DNA of 64,000 bases from Candidatus Bathyarchaeota archaeon A05DMB-4 (GCA_019685575.1 JABFQO010000006.1:1-64000), one strand, 5' to 3'; shown: positions 1-9,941, counted from the stretch's first letter. Notes: generated by a model not told the origin, from the letters alone. Numbers and translations: made by a program.

Positions 1-1010
<1,010 letters not shown>

Positions 1011-1080
1011 CTGGACGATATTTGAGTGGCACGTGTTTTAGGGAGGCTTTCCTTTGTGTGGTGTTCTATTATGAATCTAT

Positions 1081-1115
1081 GTTTTCTTGGAATCTTTTTG
1101 TGTTTTTTAATAGTC
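1081..1115 (+). terminator. T-rich likely terminator after 23S rRNA
   Basis: Several T runs (TTTTC, CTTTTTG, GTTTTTTAA) follow each other just past the rRNA. Archaeal RNA polymerase terminates on such U-tracts without needing a hairpin. This is inferred from composition and position only. Confidence 0.45.
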
Positions 1116-1205
1116 GTGCACGTGTTTTTTGTGCCCAGATTCTGTAAATGAGTTAAAATACGCTGGCAGGTCGAGTTCTAAGGGCTAAAGGAATATTTAA
1201 TAAAT

Positions 1206-2195
1206 TTGCCCGTTACATTCTCGTTTTCTAGACGGTGGGTTGAGCAGTTGCGCAGAAAAAGCCTAGGAGATTTAAAAATCGTCGTGATTGTTGATATGGA
1301 AGGAATCTCGGGAATTGATGATTATCGCCAAATTCTAAGCGGAAATAAAGAATTTGAAGAGTTCGGAAAAACGCAAATCACAGAAGACGTTAACGCCGTA
1401 ATTCGAGGGCTTAAAGCCGCCGGCGTTGCTGAAATCAGAGTCGTGGACGCTCACGGGTCAGGCGGTCCGAGTGTCAACATTATTCCCGAAAAACTTGAGA
1501 AAGACGTGAAACTCTATCAGGACCCTAACATTTTCCAGAGAGTTAAGCACGCAGTTGACAAATCATTGTCTGCCGCCGTTCTTGTTGGTTTCCACGCCAT
1601 GGCGGAGACGAAGGACGGTTTTATAACGCATACGATTACGATAGAGCCCCGAGTGAAAATTAATGGCGCGCCCGTAGGTGAAACAGCGCTTACCGCGTTC
1701 ATGCTTGCAGAATACGGCATCCCCGTAATAATGGCCACAGGCGACCAAGCGCTCGTCCGAGAAGCATCCGCACTTTTGCCTGAAATCGAAACAGTCCAAG
1801 TAAAGACCTCAACAGATAGGCGAACGACAAAATGCCTACCCTTAGCCCAAGCGAGAAAACTCATTGAAGAAACCGCTGTTCGCGCAGTTTCCAAAATAGG
1901 CAAGGTCAAGCCCTTGAAAATAAAACGTCCCGCGAAGATCGAAATTATTTTTCCAACGAAAGAACACGCAGACTTGGCAGAGATCATCCCGAGGGCTAAA
2001 AGAAGCGGCGAAAACGCGGTTTCTTACATGGCTCAAAACGCGGAAGAAGGAGAAGCCTTTCTCTATACCGCCATAAGTCTCGCAAACAGACTTCGATTGA
2101 AGCCACTACTCGCAGAACTGGAAAAGTTAGAAGATTTCAGAAAAATCGAGAAAGCCTTCATGGAAAAAATGATAGCCGATTGGCTTTCTCAGTAA
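1206..2195 (+). CDS. M55-family D-aminopeptidase (DppA-like)
   Basis: A zinc D-aminopeptidase of peptidase family M55 that trims D-amino-acid or other small peptides in the cytoplasm. All five metal ligands known from Bacillus DppA can be placed: D30 and E32 in the VDMEGISGI motif, H83 in DAHGSGG, H130 in VGFHAMAE and E159 in GAPVGET (numbered from the TTG at 1206). Family members usually begin only a few residues before the VDMEG motif. The first 20 or so residues here may therefore not be translated; TTG at 1248 or GTG at 1284 are alternatives. A TATA-like AATATTTAATAAA at 1191-1203 precedes the gene. It converges on nadM. Function is confident at family level; the substrate is unknown. Confidence 0.88.
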   Translation: MPVTFSFSRRWVEQLRRKSLGDLKIVVIVDMEGISGIDDYRQILSGNKEFEEFGKTQITEDVNAVIRGLKAAGVAEIRVVDAHGSGGPSVNIIPEKLEKDVKLYQDPNIFQRVKHAVDKSLSAAVLVGFHAMAETKDGFITHTITIEPRVKINGAPVGETALTAFMLAEYGIPVIMATGDQALVREASALLPEIETVQVKTSTDRRTTKCLPLAQARKLIEETAVRAVSKIGKVKPLKIKRPAKIEIIFPTKEHADLAEIIPRAKRSGENAVSYMAQNAEEGEAFLYTAISLANRLRLKPLLAELEKLEDFRKIEKAFMEKMIADWLSQ

Positions 2196-2205
2196 TCCTT
2201 ACCGA

Positions 2206-2745
2206 TTATTTTTGTTTTTCCATTTTGTCTGTTTTCGCCAAATCTTGTAGCCGTTTTACGCCGTCTATTTCTCTGATGTACGTCGCCACATTCTTCGGCA
2301 CAAGCGTTTCCCAGTTCTTGTTTTCCAGCATTCTTCTACGAATCTCGGTTGCCGAGTATTCAGCGCGTCGGTGAAAAGTCACGGGTTTTACCTTGAACCC
2401 GGCCTCCATGAAAAGTCGTCGGGTTAATGGCTCGTTGCCGTAAACTACTGAAAATTTAGGCGAGTAGCCTACAATTTTTGCAACCCACAGCATATGAACG
2501 TTAACATCCGCCACGGGTATAGTCCATGTTCTGGAGACAGGGATTTTTGCTTCATCCAAGGCATTCCTGATCATTGTGATGCGTTCGCCCGCGGTGAACG
2601 GGTTGTCTAGACGGTGGCTGTACTGCGCGCTTCCGATGACGATGACAAGTTCATCCGTTTCCTTAAGTATGTCCTTTATTACTTCCAAATGTCCATTATG
2701 AAAAGGTTGAAAACGTCCGACGAAAAGACCACGTTTTATTGCCAA
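2206..2745 (-). CDS. nadM: Nicotinamide-nucleotide adenylyltransferase, archaeal type
   Basis: Joins NMN and ATP to give NAD+ and pyrophosphate, the last step of NAD synthesis. The N-terminus has the nucleotidyltransferase signature GRFQPFHNGH at residues 10-19, with HxGH at 16-19. The second ATP-binding motif appears near the C-terminus as YSATEIRRRM. The length of 179 aa matches archaeal NadM. It lies 53 bases downstream of ogt on the same strand and may be cotranscribed. nadC, for quinolinate phosphoribosylation in the same pathway, is only 3 kb away. The C-terminal tail is Lys-rich. Confidence 0.93.
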   Translation of the reverse strand: MAIKRGLFVGRFQPFHNGHLEVIKDILKETDELVIVIGSAQYSHRLDNPFTAGERITMIRNALDEAKIPVSRTWTIPVADVNVHMLWVAKIVGYSPKFSVVYGNEPLTRRLFMEAGFKVKPVTFHRRAEYSATEIRRRMLENKNWETLVPKNVATYIREIDGVKRLQDLAKTDKMEKQK

Positions 2746-2798
2746 GCATATTCCTCTCTTTCTGCATTACTATTTTTTGGAGAACTTAATTTTTGTCA

Positions 2799-3392
2799 TC
2801 AAGTTGGCGGGTGAAGATGTTTAACCGGGTAAAGCGGCAGAATTTTGCCACCGATTTTCACTTTTGAAACGTCCTTGTAGCCTCTGTCTTCTCTCTTCAG
2901 TATTGCCCACTTTGTTTTCAAGCCTCCGCCGTAACCGCCCAAACTCATGTCGGCACTTACCACTCTGTGGCAAGGAATCACCGGAGGAAATGGGTTCGTC
3001 GCACAAGCACGCCCAACTGCACGCGCGTGGCCGCCCACAACTTTTGCCAGTGCGCTATACGTTGTCACGTAGCCCGTAGGAATCAGCGCCATAACCTCAA
3101 GGACTCGGCGATTGTAGGGTGAAACCGTTTCCATGGCAAACTCAAAACTGAATGAAACATCTTTCCCCTCGATAATCGCCTCCATAACCTTAAACAATTC
3201 CTCCGCAGTAACGTCGGGTTTTTCTGCCTCTTGAAAATGCATATTATACGGTATTTCATTGAGCAAGTAACGCATGGCTTCCTTTCTGCTCGAGGCAAAA
3301 GTCGTTGCAAAAATCCTTTTCCCATCCAACGCCGCGCCGTACCACCGGCCGTTGATTTCTTCACAGTAAAGCATTAACATGTTTCTGCCCAC
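2799..3392 (-). CDS. ogt: Methylated-DNA--protein-cysteine methyltransferase
   Basis: A suicide DNA repair protein that moves the alkyl group from O6-alkylguanine to its own cysteine. The acceptor is C141 in the IPCHRVV motif. The helix-turn-helix DNA-binding segment with the arginine finger (GHARAVGRACATNP) precedes it at about 121-134. At 197 aa the length is normal for the family with an N-terminal domain. Met codons at 3380 and 3374 are likely starts, because a TATA-like sequence on this strand (3411-3421) predicts transcription from about 3390. It is divergent from the proteasome subunit gene and shares its AT-rich promoter region. Confidence 0.93.
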   Translation of the reverse strand: MGRNMLMLYCEEINGRWYGAALDGKRIFATTFASSRKEAMRYLLNEIPYNMHFQEAEKPDVTAEELFKVMEAIIEGKDVSFSFEFAMETVSPYNRRVLEVMALIPTGYVTTYSALAKVVGGHARAVGRACATNPFPPVIPCHRVVSADMSLGGYGGGLKTKWAILKREDRGYKDVSKVKIGGKILPLYPVKHLHPPT

Positions 3393-3408
3393 ACAATATT
3401 CTAATCTG

Positions 3409-3422
3409 AAAGTTTTTAAACC
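3409..3422. promoter_or_regulatory. Shared TATA region between ogt and proteasome beta gene
   Basis: The sequence AAGTTTTTAAACCC reads as a TATA-like box on both strands. It lies about 25-35 bases upstream of the probable ogt start on the minus strand. It is also placed to start the plus-strand transcript for the proteasome gene (ATG 3494) near 3440. Inferred from position and composition. Confidence 0.4.
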
Positions 3423-3493
3423 CTATGATATGTTTAATAAAGAGACCGCACAATACAGCATCACAAATAACCAGAGGAAGTGCAAAAAAGAAA

Positions 3494-4111
3494 ATGTCTG
3501 ATCAAGCACAATACCCATACATGTACATTCCCGGGGCAACGACAATAGGCGTGGTCTTCAAGGACGGCGTCATTCTCGCCGCTGAAAAACGGGTTTCGTA
3601 CGGCTACTTCATCATGAGTAAAGGGGGAAAGAAAGTTTTCAAGGTCACCGACACCATCGGCGCAGCATGCGCGGGGTTAGTCTCGGACATGCAACTTCTC
3701 CTTCGTGACGTAGAAGCCTATGCAAATCTTTACAGGCTTGACGCTGGACGGCCAGTTTCGGTTAAAGCCGCGGCGAAAATCATGTCAAACTTGCTGTTCA
3801 GCACAAGGTTCGTGCCGTTAATTACCCAAACAATTGTGGGTGGAATCGACGATGAAGGTGCGTCCTTGTACGTTCTGGATGTCCTAGGATCGCTTATTCC
3901 AGACAAGTACGCCGCCGTAGGGACAGGCGCAGAAATTGCGATGGGTGTGCTCGAAGAGGGCTACAAGGAAAACATGAACCAAAAAGAAGTCAAAGACCTC
4001 GTGGTGCGGGCGATGAAATCAGCCATAAGCCGAGATTCCATGAGCGGCAACGGCGTAGATTTCCTCATAATCACCAAAGAAGGCATAGAAGAACAATCCA
4101 TGCCGTTCTAG
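3494..4111 (+). CDS. psmB: Proteasome beta-type subunit, probably catalytically inactive
   Basis: A beta subunit of the archaeal 20S proteasome, 205 aa from ATG 3494, which has AGGAAG at 3475-3480 upstream. The Ntn-hydrolase fold is clear, with KDGVILAAEKR, the VLDVLGS stretch and SRDSMSGNGVD, the equivalent of Asp166/Ser169. When active archaeal beta subunits are aligned so that E17 and K33 match, position 1 of the mature chain, normally catalytic Thr, is Ala (PGATTIG). The usual Gly-Ser-Gly at 129 reads GTG. Sulfolobus has a similar non-processed beta subunit alongside an active one. A second, active beta gene is therefore expected elsewhere in the genome. Confidence 0.88.
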   Translation: MSDQAQYPYMYIPGATTIGVVFKDGVILAAEKRVSYGYFIMSKGGKKVFKVTDTIGAACAGLVSDMQLLLRDVEAYANLYRLDAGRPVSVKAAAKIMSNLLFSTRFVPLITQTIVGGIDDEGASLYVLDVLGSLIPDKYAAVGTGAEIAMGVLEEGYKENMNQKEVKDLVVRAMKSAISRDSMSGNGVDFLIITKEGIEEQSMPF

Positions 4112-4166
4112 CCAGATAAGAACGCCCAAGAATCCGCTATGACTCTTCATCATAGGAGTTACCTGT

Positions 4167-4793
4167 TTGACCTTTCAGTTAAGCCAAGAAGAAGGCGAAT
4201 ATATCGTTAAACTTGCTAGGAAAGCCGCAGAAGAATACCTTAAAAACGGAAGAATCATCACAACCCCGAAGGAAACCCCGCCGAAATTACGTGAAAGATG
4301 CGGCGTTTTCGTCACGATAAGCAGGGTTAAAAACGAAGAAAAAGAACTGAGAGGCTGCATAGGCTACCCATACCCCACTACACCTTTAGCGCAAGCGGTA
4401 ATCGAGTCTGCGATAAATTCGGCCACAAGAGACCCGCGATTTCATCCGATGGCATTGAAAGAATTGGACGACGTCGTTTTCGAAGTAAGCATACTTACAC
4501 CGCCTGAAGAAGTAACCGCCACGGACGCGCGTAAGTATCCCTCGAAAATCCACGTTGGACAAGACGGCCTAATCGTCGAATGCCGAGGATACAAGGGCTT
4601 ACTGCTTCCACAAGTACCCGTGGAGTGGCGGTGGGACTCGGAAGAATTTCTTTGTCAATGCTGCATAAAAGCCGGCTTGCCCCCAGACAGTTGGCTTCTC
4701 AAGGAGACTAAGGTTTACAAGTTCCAAGCCATAATATTTGAAGAAGAAACGCCGAAAGGAAGAATAAGACGTAAGGCACTCAGCGGGCAGTAG
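4167..4793 (+). CDS. AMMECR1-domain protein
   Basis: A member of the AMMECR1 family, conserved in archaea and eukaryotes, with no settled biochemical function; a role in RNA or protein modification has been proposed. The hallmark LRGCIGY is at residues 61-67. At 208 aa the domain fills the whole protein. The TTG start at 4167 is supported by AGGAG at 4154-4158 eight bases upstream. It is followed four bases later by the glycosyltransferase gene, and 55 bases separate it from the proteasome gene, so the block may be one operon. Confidence 0.9.
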   Translation: MTFQLSQEEGEYIVKLARKAAEEYLKNGRIITTPKETPPKLRERCGVFVTISRVKNEEKELRGCIGYPYPTTPLAQAVIESAINSATRDPRFHPMALKELDDVVFEVSILTPPEEVTATDARKYPSKIHVGQDGLIVECRGYKGLLLPQVPVEWRWDSEEFLCQCCIKAGLPPDSWLLKETKVYKFQAIIFEEETPKGRIRRKALSGQ

Positions 4794-4797
4794 TTCC

Positions 4798-5988
4798 ATG
4801 AAAGTTCAGTTTGCACCGTGCGGGATAGGTTTAGGCCACGCAGGCAGATGCATTCCGATAGCCAAAAGACTATTGAGCGAGAATGGAACTGCCCAGATTT
4901 TATTCTCCACTTACACAGACGGCGTACGCTACGTGCGTCAAGAAGGTTTCGCTGTCGCTGAAACCCCGCCCGTAGGGTTCAAAGTTAAGCCTGACGGCAC
5001 TGTGGACTTTAGGCAAACGGTGGCTAATCCTGACCTTTTTTTCGCATCGTTCAAACTGTTGCGCCAAGTGGCCGCTGAAATCCGAGTCATGCAGCATTTT
5101 AGGCCCGACGTGGTGGTTTCGGACACGCGGGTTTCGCCTTTAATCGCGTCCCGCACGCTTGGGATTCCTAGGCTCTGCATTCTGAACCAGTTTCAAGTTA
5201 TAATCCCCAGACGCAAGCATTTTCTGAGGCTTGCAAAATTCGCCGACATTATAGGGCTTGCGTTGATAGGGAAACTGTGGACAACTGGTCTTCATGTCAT
5301 GATTCCTGATTTCCCAGAGCCTTACACGCTTGCCACGGGAAATTTAAGAATACCAAAATCCTACCGAAAACGCGTAAAATTCATCGGCCCCATCATCGAA
5401 AAAAACGAGAAAGAACTGCCCAGTAAAAAAGCGTTGCGGAAAAAATTGGGTTTAGATGAGGAAAAACCTCTGATTTTTGCACCTATCAGCGGGCCCATTA
5501 AAGAAAAAGCCTTTTTAACTGGGATTTTACGGCGGATTTTTAACGGTTTTCCCGAGAACTTTCAAGTTGTTATGTCGCTCGGGTATCCAGACGCTTTGAT
5601 AAAGCCAGCGCGCAACGGAAACGTGTCGATTTACAAGTGGCTACCCAACCGTTTCGAATACCTCAAAGCATCAGACTTGGTGTTGTCGAGAGCAGGGCAC
5701 GGCACAATCGCGCAGGCATTATGTTATGGAAAACCGATGATCCTCGTGCCAACGCCCAGCCACACCGAACAATACAACAACGCTAAAAAAGCAGCCCAAC
5801 TCGGAATCGCCAAGATTCTGGAGCAGAAAAACCTCACCAGAGAAACTCTTGTAAAAACAGCAGAAGGCATGCTAAAAAACGAGTGTTACACGGGGAGGGC
5901 CGAGGAAATTAAAACGGAAGTCAGAGGAATCGACGGGTTAAAAACAGCGGTCGAAACAATAAGGCAAGTAGCCGAGGGAGAATGGTGA
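4798..5988 (+). CDS. MurG-like (GT28/GT1 fold) glycosyltransferase
   Basis: A GT-B fold glycosyltransferase of the archaeal MJ1255-like type, 396 aa. The N-terminal glycine-rich loop is GIGLGHAGRC at residues 9-18. The C-terminal nucleotide-sugar site reads SRAGHGTIAQAL, followed by GKPMILVP and HTEQYNNA, the typical donor-binding order. It probably transfers a sugar to a lipid or small acceptor at the cytoplasmic membrane face. It starts four bases after the AMMECR1 gene and ends one base before the nadC start, so the three are likely cotranscribed. Donor and acceptor cannot be told from the sequence. Confidence 0.82.
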   Translation: MKVQFAPCGIGLGHAGRCIPIAKRLLSENGTAQILFSTYTDGVRYVRQEGFAVAETPPVGFKVKPDGTVDFRQTVANPDLFFASFKLLRQVAAEIRVMQHFRPDVVVSDTRVSPLIASRTLGIPRLCILNQFQVIIPRRKHFLRLAKFADIIGLALIGKLWTTGLHVMIPDFPEPYTLATGNLRIPKSYRKRVKFIGPIIEKNEKELPSKKALRKKLGLDEEKPLIFAPISGPIKEKAFLTGILRRIFNGFPENFQVVMSLGYPDALIKPARNGNVSIYKWLPNRFEYLKASDLVLSRAGHGTIAQALCYGKPMILVPTPSHTEQYNNAKKAAQLGIAKILEQKNLTRETLVKTAEGMLKNECYTGRAEEIKTEVRGIDGLKTAVETIRQVAEGEW

Positions 5989-5989
5989 A

Positions 5990-6871
5990 ATGATAACTCT
6001 TCCAAGAAAAATTCTAGAAAGGAAACTGCGGAGTTTTCTTGAAGAGGACATAGGAGAAGGCGACATAACTACCGCTTTAATAGTTCCTCAGGGAACCGTT
6101 ATCGAGGTAGAAATCCGCGCAAAAGAAACTGGAATCGTCGCAGGAATAGAGGAGGCGCTAGTTCTTCTTAGAAGCCTAGGACTGCAAGCCGAGCCAAAAG
6201 TCGCTGACGGCGCAAAGGTGAAGTCGCAGACGGTTGTGCTGAGAATCGTTGGAGACGCAAGAACCATACTCACGGCGGAACGGACAATCCTCAACATTCT
6301 CTCAAGAATGAGTGGCATAGCAAGCATGACCCGTAGGATAGTCGACAAAGTTAAAAACAGTGGTTATAAAACCCGCGTCGCTTGCACTAGAAAAGTGGCG
6401 CCGGGACTGCTTTATTTTGACAAGAAAGCAGTTTTGGTCGGTGGCGGCGACGTACATCGTTTACGGTTGGACGACATGGTCTTAATCAAGGACAACCATC
6501 TTGCCATCGCTGGCAACGTGACGAGAGCCGTAAAAGAAGCAAAAAACAAGGGTTCTTTCTCCAAAAAAATCGAAATCGAAGTCTCTACCCCGGAAGAGGC
6601 GTTAAAGGCAGCAGAAGCAAACGTGGACATCATAATGCTTGACAATTTCTCACCCGCGCACATAAAGAAAACCTTAGAATTGTTGGAGAAGAACGGATTA
6701 AGAGGCAGGGTTCTCATCGAAGCAAGCGGAGGAATTAACGAGGGGAACGTTCTGAAATTCGCCTCGACGGGTGTCGACATTTTGAGTTTGGGCGCTATCA
6801 CGCAGAGCGCTAAAGCCTTGGATATGAGCCTCGAAGTTGTTAAAGTAAGAAAGGCTAAAAGAGAGAAATAG
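5990..6871 (+). CDS. nadC: Nicotinate-nucleotide pyrophosphorylase (quinolinate phosphoribosyltransferase)
   Basis: Converts quinolinate and PRPP to nicotinate mononucleotide, CO2 and PPi in de novo NAD synthesis. Key residues are present: R106 in ILSRMSG, the TRKVAPG loop at about 133-139, HR at 156-157 in GGGDVHR and K167 in LIKDNH. The acidic EIEVSTPEEA and IMLDNF strands follow. At 293 aa it has the normal family length. The start overlaps the end of the previous gene region (TGGTGAAATG), consistent with translational coupling. No nadA or nadB is in the window. Confidence 0.95.
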   Translation: MITLPRKILERKLRSFLEEDIGEGDITTALIVPQGTVIEVEIRAKETGIVAGIEEALVLLRSLGLQAEPKVADGAKVKSQTVVLRIVGDARTILTAERTILNILSRMSGIASMTRRIVDKVKNSGYKTRVACTRKVAPGLLYFDKKAVLVGGGDVHRLRLDDMVLIKDNHLAIAGNVTRAVKEAKNKGSFSKKIEIEVSTPEEALKAAEANVDIIMLDNFSPAHIKKTLELLEKNGLRGRVLIEASGGINEGNVLKFASTGVDILSLGAITQSAKALDMSLEVVKVRKAKREK

Positions 6872-6887
6872 TCTTCAGAATACCCGA

Positions 6888-7886
6888 GTGACATCGTGGA
6901 TGCCGTCTGAAAAACACAGAGTTTCTGTCGTGCTCCTTACAAAGAACTCGGCAAAAACCGTGAACAAAGCCTTGGAGTCCATTTTTGCCCAAACTCGAAA
7001 ACCAGACGAAGTCATCGTGGTCGACGGAAATTCGACAGACGGCACTCTGGAAATAGTAAACCGATACCCAATCAAACTCGTCACCGAACCGGGCTTAGGG
7101 TTCGGCTACGCCCGCAACTTGGGCGTCCAAACAGCAGAAGGCGACATAATCTGCTTCATCGATTCTGACTGTTACGCGGAGCCCAACTGGATAGAAAAAA
7201 CCCTCAGACATTTCGATAATCCAGAAATCGCCGGCGTAACAGGACCCACAAACCTGTGGAACACTGAGAGTATGGTTGCCCGGTTTTTGGCGCTCGTGGG
7301 TGGAAGAGTGCGGATGCCTACGAAAGAGTTTTTTATGAAAATTGCGCCGACCATGAACCTTGCCGTGAGGAAGGATGTTGTTTCCGAGGTTGACGGTTTT
7401 GACGAGACGCTTGTAAGATGCGAGGACACTGAATTAACTTACAACATTTCCAAGCACTACAAGATTCTTTACGACCCAGAAGCAGTAATGTGGTTCCGTG
7501 GCTCTCCAAACTTCAAAACGGCATCCAAAAAATGCGTCAACCACTTCATCGGTGTGGGACAACTTTTCGCCAAGCACGGCTTTAACCCTGCCTTTGTGCG
7601 TCTCAACCTTCCAGTTCGAGGTTTTCTCCTCATCGCCGCTATACTTTCCTTGTTTTTTGCGCCATGGTACGTCCCCGTAGCGCTTTTTTTCATACTGCTC
7701 GTCGAATTCGTTTACAAAACCATAAAAATGTACGCGCGTTTCCGAGATTCCAGTGTTGTTTATTACGTTGTGTTCTTCACTTTTTGGTCGCTGGTAAGCT
7801 TCGCCATTTTTTACGGCTATCTTCTTGGGTTGAGACAGAAAAACAAACGGAGAATTTCTGATGAGAGGTTAGGCGGACGAGATTAG
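6888..7886 (+). CDS. Family 2 glycosyltransferase with C-terminal membrane segments
   Basis: A GT-A fold glycosyltransferase that acts at the cytoplasmic membrane. It opens with SVVLLTKNSAKTV, then the nucleotide-binding VVDGNSTDGT (about 45-54). The metal-binding D-x-D is FIDSDC with D92 and D94, and RCEDTELTY holds the probable catalytic acidic patch. Residues from about 240 to 320 form two or three hydrophobic helices. The GTG at 6888 is listed, but ATG at 6900 is equally plausible. The 3' end overlaps the convergent SpoIIM-like gene by 18 bases. It may add a sugar to a lipid carrier for surface glycans. Confidence 0.82.
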   Translation: MTSWMPSEKHRVSVVLLTKNSAKTVNKALESIFAQTRKPDEVIVVDGNSTDGTLEIVNRYPIKLVTEPGLGFGYARNLGVQTAEGDIICFIDSDCYAEPNWIEKTLRHFDNPEIAGVTGPTNLWNTESMVARFLALVGGRVRMPTKEFFMKIAPTMNLAVRKDVVSEVDGFDETLVRCEDTELTYNISKHYKILYDPEAVMWFRGSPNFKTASKKCVNHFIGVGQLFAKHGFNPAFVRLNLPVRGFLLIAAILSLFFAPWYVPVALFFILLVEFVYKTIKMYARFRDSSVVYYVVFFTFWSLVSFAIFYGYLLGLRQKNKRRISDERLGGRD

Positions 7887-8405
7887 GATTACCTCGATTA
7901 CGGCGGCTAAGAAAAGTATCAATGCACAGACTGTTACGACTATGCATGTTCTCGTGAGTTCTTGCTTAACTCTTCCCCTAAAAATGGCTAACGCAAGCAA
8001 AAGACTCTGCGATAACGCCAGCGAATAAGCGATGAATTCTAGCCATGCGTGCGGGAATAGAAAGAGAAGCACAAACAATAGCGTCACGTTAACTCCCGAG
8101 GCTACGGCGATCATTGCAAGAACAATTCCCGTGTTAAAGAAGATAAACATGCCGTAAATCGGACCCAAAAAAGGAACAAACATGATGAGAGTGTGCATGA
8201 AGTTGTTTCCAAAAATAAACGGCACCGTGTCAATGTATTGGCTTTCAGTTTTAAATTCGTCGTAAAATCTTTCTGCTTCCAATCTGTCAACGGGCAACGA
8301 AGCACCAACTGCCATAACAACAACAGAAACCACAAAGAACACAAATATCCACAATAATCTGTTCTCCACACCCTTACCCAGCCAACTTGAAGTTTGCAGG
8401 CTCAT
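7869..8405 (-). CDS. SpoIIM/DUF95-family integral membrane protein
   Basis: A 178-aa polytopic membrane protein of the stage II sporulation protein M family, which is common in archaea that do not sporulate. After one N-terminal helix it has a hydrophilic loop (ERFYDEFKTES) and then NNFMHTLIMFVPFLGPIYG, typical of the family. FFPHAWLEF-like sequence and two more helices follow. The molecular role in archaea is unknown. The gene converges with the glycosyltransferase gene, with overlapping ends. Confidence 0.72.
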   Translation of the reverse strand: MSLQTSSWLGKGVENRLLWIFVFFVVSVVVMAVGASLPVDRLEAERFYDEFKTESQYIDTVPFIFGNNFMHTLIMFVPFLGPIYGMFIFFNTGIVLAMIAVASGVNVTLLFVLLFLFPHAWLEFIAYSLALSQSLLLALAIFRGRVKQELTRTCIVVTVCALILFLAAVIEVILISSA

Positions 8406-8428
8406 TATATTCTTCTCCTACTAACGAG

Positions 8429-9124
8429 TTACACCTTTTTGGGAGTTAGCTCCAGCACCCTAAATCCCCGCACACAAGGGTTTAACGATTCTGCAAGAGT
8501 CACCTTTTCTAAGACGCCCTCCTCATCTTTTGCGAAGCCTGCTATGTCGTGTTCCGCAGCCATCAAAGAATGCACAGTAACGCTCCCATTCGTCACTCTC
8601 GCATAACATTTTGACGGCAACCCCACCCGCATCTTCTTCTTTTCTTTGACGGCTTTTTCGGCAACATAAATCACTGCGTAAGCTCCTGTTGTGAGTTCCG
8701 CTATTCTTACGGGTATGCTGTCCTTTCCGATGGCGGAAACTTCCACGTCGTAGGCGCGTTTTATGTCGGTGGCGAGTTTTCTCAGTTTAGGTAAGATTTT
8801 GAGGACGTGCCCTCGCGCCTTGCTTGATAGTTTCATGTTAGACAATTGGATAGGCGACAGTTCCTCCATCAACATGCCGCCGAAAGACATGTCCAAATGC
8901 ACCACGTCTGCCTTAACCATCTTCAAAAGTTCTTGGCAAAGCTCCAACTCATGCACAATCAAACCGTGACTCTCCTCAACCTTGGCGAAAATGGGGTCAG
9001 CAACACTAATCTTGGCCATACGGTAAGGCGGCTCCACGAGCACCGCGGCTGCCGCGACTATGGAGACTGCTTCGAACCCGTCATTAAGCAAGGCGGCGCC
9101 AGAGTCGGCGGAGATTATTCGCAA
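8429..9124 (-). CDS. DUF4152-family archaeal protein
   Basis: A conserved archaeal protein of unknown function, 231 aa. The open frame runs much further upstream, but that part lies antisense to sfsA and is not coding. The real start is taken as TTG at 9124. It gives the family's expected N-terminus, MRIISADSGAALLNDGF, and has GGGGA six bases upstream. The N-terminal DSGAA strand and the acidic HLDMSFGG segment suggest an enzyme with an RNase-H-like or nucleotide-handling core, but this is speculation. It is divergent from sfsA, with about 100 bases of shared promoter DNA. Confidence 0.75.
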   Translation of the reverse strand: MRIISADSGAALLNDGFEAVSIVAAAAVLVEPPYRMAKISVADPIFAKVEESHGLIVHELELCQELLKMVKADVVHLDMSFGGMLMEELSPIQLSNMKLSSKARGHVLKILPKLRKLATDIKRAYDVEVSAIGKDSIPVRIAELTTGAYAVIYVAEKAVKEKKKMRVGLPSKCYARVTNGSVTVHSLMAAEHDIAGFAKDEEGVLEKVTLAESLNPCVRGFRVLELTPKKV

Positions 9125-9227
9125 ACTAGTTCCCCAATGTTTATTGTGGTAATAGGATTTATCTTTCACCCTTGCTTTTAACCCGAAATGTTGAGTATAG
9201 TAGTGTTTAGGTTGTGCTTGGAGAAAA

Positions 9228-9941
9228 ATGGCGTCGATAGCGTTTAGGGAAAACTTCGAAGTGGGCGTTTTTCTAGAGCGCGTGAACAGGTTTACGGTTA
9301 GAGTACGCTTGCTCGATGAAGATGTTCTGGCGCATCTTCCCAACTCTGGAAGACTTAACACCGTGCTAATGCCCGGTTCAGTTGCGTTTCTTATTCCAAA
9401 AAACAAACCCGACCGAAAAACCCGATTCGACTTGTTTGCAGTAGAACGTGATAAAATTCCAATAATAGTCGACACGCGATTTTCTAGTTTTGCAGCAAGA
9501 AAAACCGTAGAGTGGGAAATGCACGAACGGCTTAGGGGCTTCAAGGTCGTCAAGGAAAACGTTGCAGTAAACAATTCACGGCTCGACATGCTACTGCAAA
9601 GTGGCACTCGCCAGTTTTTCTTAGAAGTGAAAAGCGTCACACACGTAATCAACGGTGTCGCATTGTTCCCAGACGCGCCTACCCAACGCGGAAGAAAACA
9701 CCTACGCCATCTTATGGAACTCCGAGAACAAGGCCGCCAAACGGGGGTTCTTTTTTCAGTGCAAAGACCCGACGCAAAGGCTTTACAGCCAAACCGTGAG
9801 GTTGATCCGGAATTCGCGATGCTTTTGAGGAAAGCCGTTAATGAAGGTCTGCAAGTGTTTTCGCAGACGTTGCTTTTTAGATACGGGGCGCATCCGAGTG
9901 TAAAGATAAAAGTCGATGTGCCCATGTTTAGGTTTCTTTGA
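9228..9941 (+). CDS. sfsA: SfsA family protein (sugar fermentation stimulation homologue)
   Basis: An SfsA homologue, 237 aa. The family combines an N-terminal OB-like domain (RVNRFTVRV, then HLPNSGRL) with a restriction-endonuclease-like C-terminal domain. The nuclease-like residues can be seen in SRLDMLL, FLEVKSVT and the FPDAPTQRGRKHL signature. In E. coli it was named for maltose metabolism; DNA binding and nuclease activity are proposed but the true role is open. ATG 9228 has GGAG six bases upstream. The stop overlaps the convergent DUF72 gene by 14 bases. Confidence 0.9.
   Translation: MASIAFRENFEVGVFLERVNRFTVRVRLLDEDVLAHLPNSGRLNTVLMPGSVAFLIPKNKPDRKTRFDLFAVERDKIPIIVDTRFSSFAARKTVEWEMHERLRGFKVVKENVAVNNSRLDMLLQSGTRQFFLEVKSVTHVINGVALFPDAPTQRGRKHLRHLMELREQGRQTGVLFSVQRPDAKALQPNREVDPEFAMLLRKAVNEGLQVFSQTLLFRYGAHPSVKIKVDVPMFRFL

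Noticed and set aside
9125-9925. A long open frame continuing the DUF4152 gene upstream to about 498 residues
   Set aside because: This part is antisense to sfsA, has Ser/Arg-rich non-protein-like composition, and the family N-terminus is reached with the TTG at 9124.
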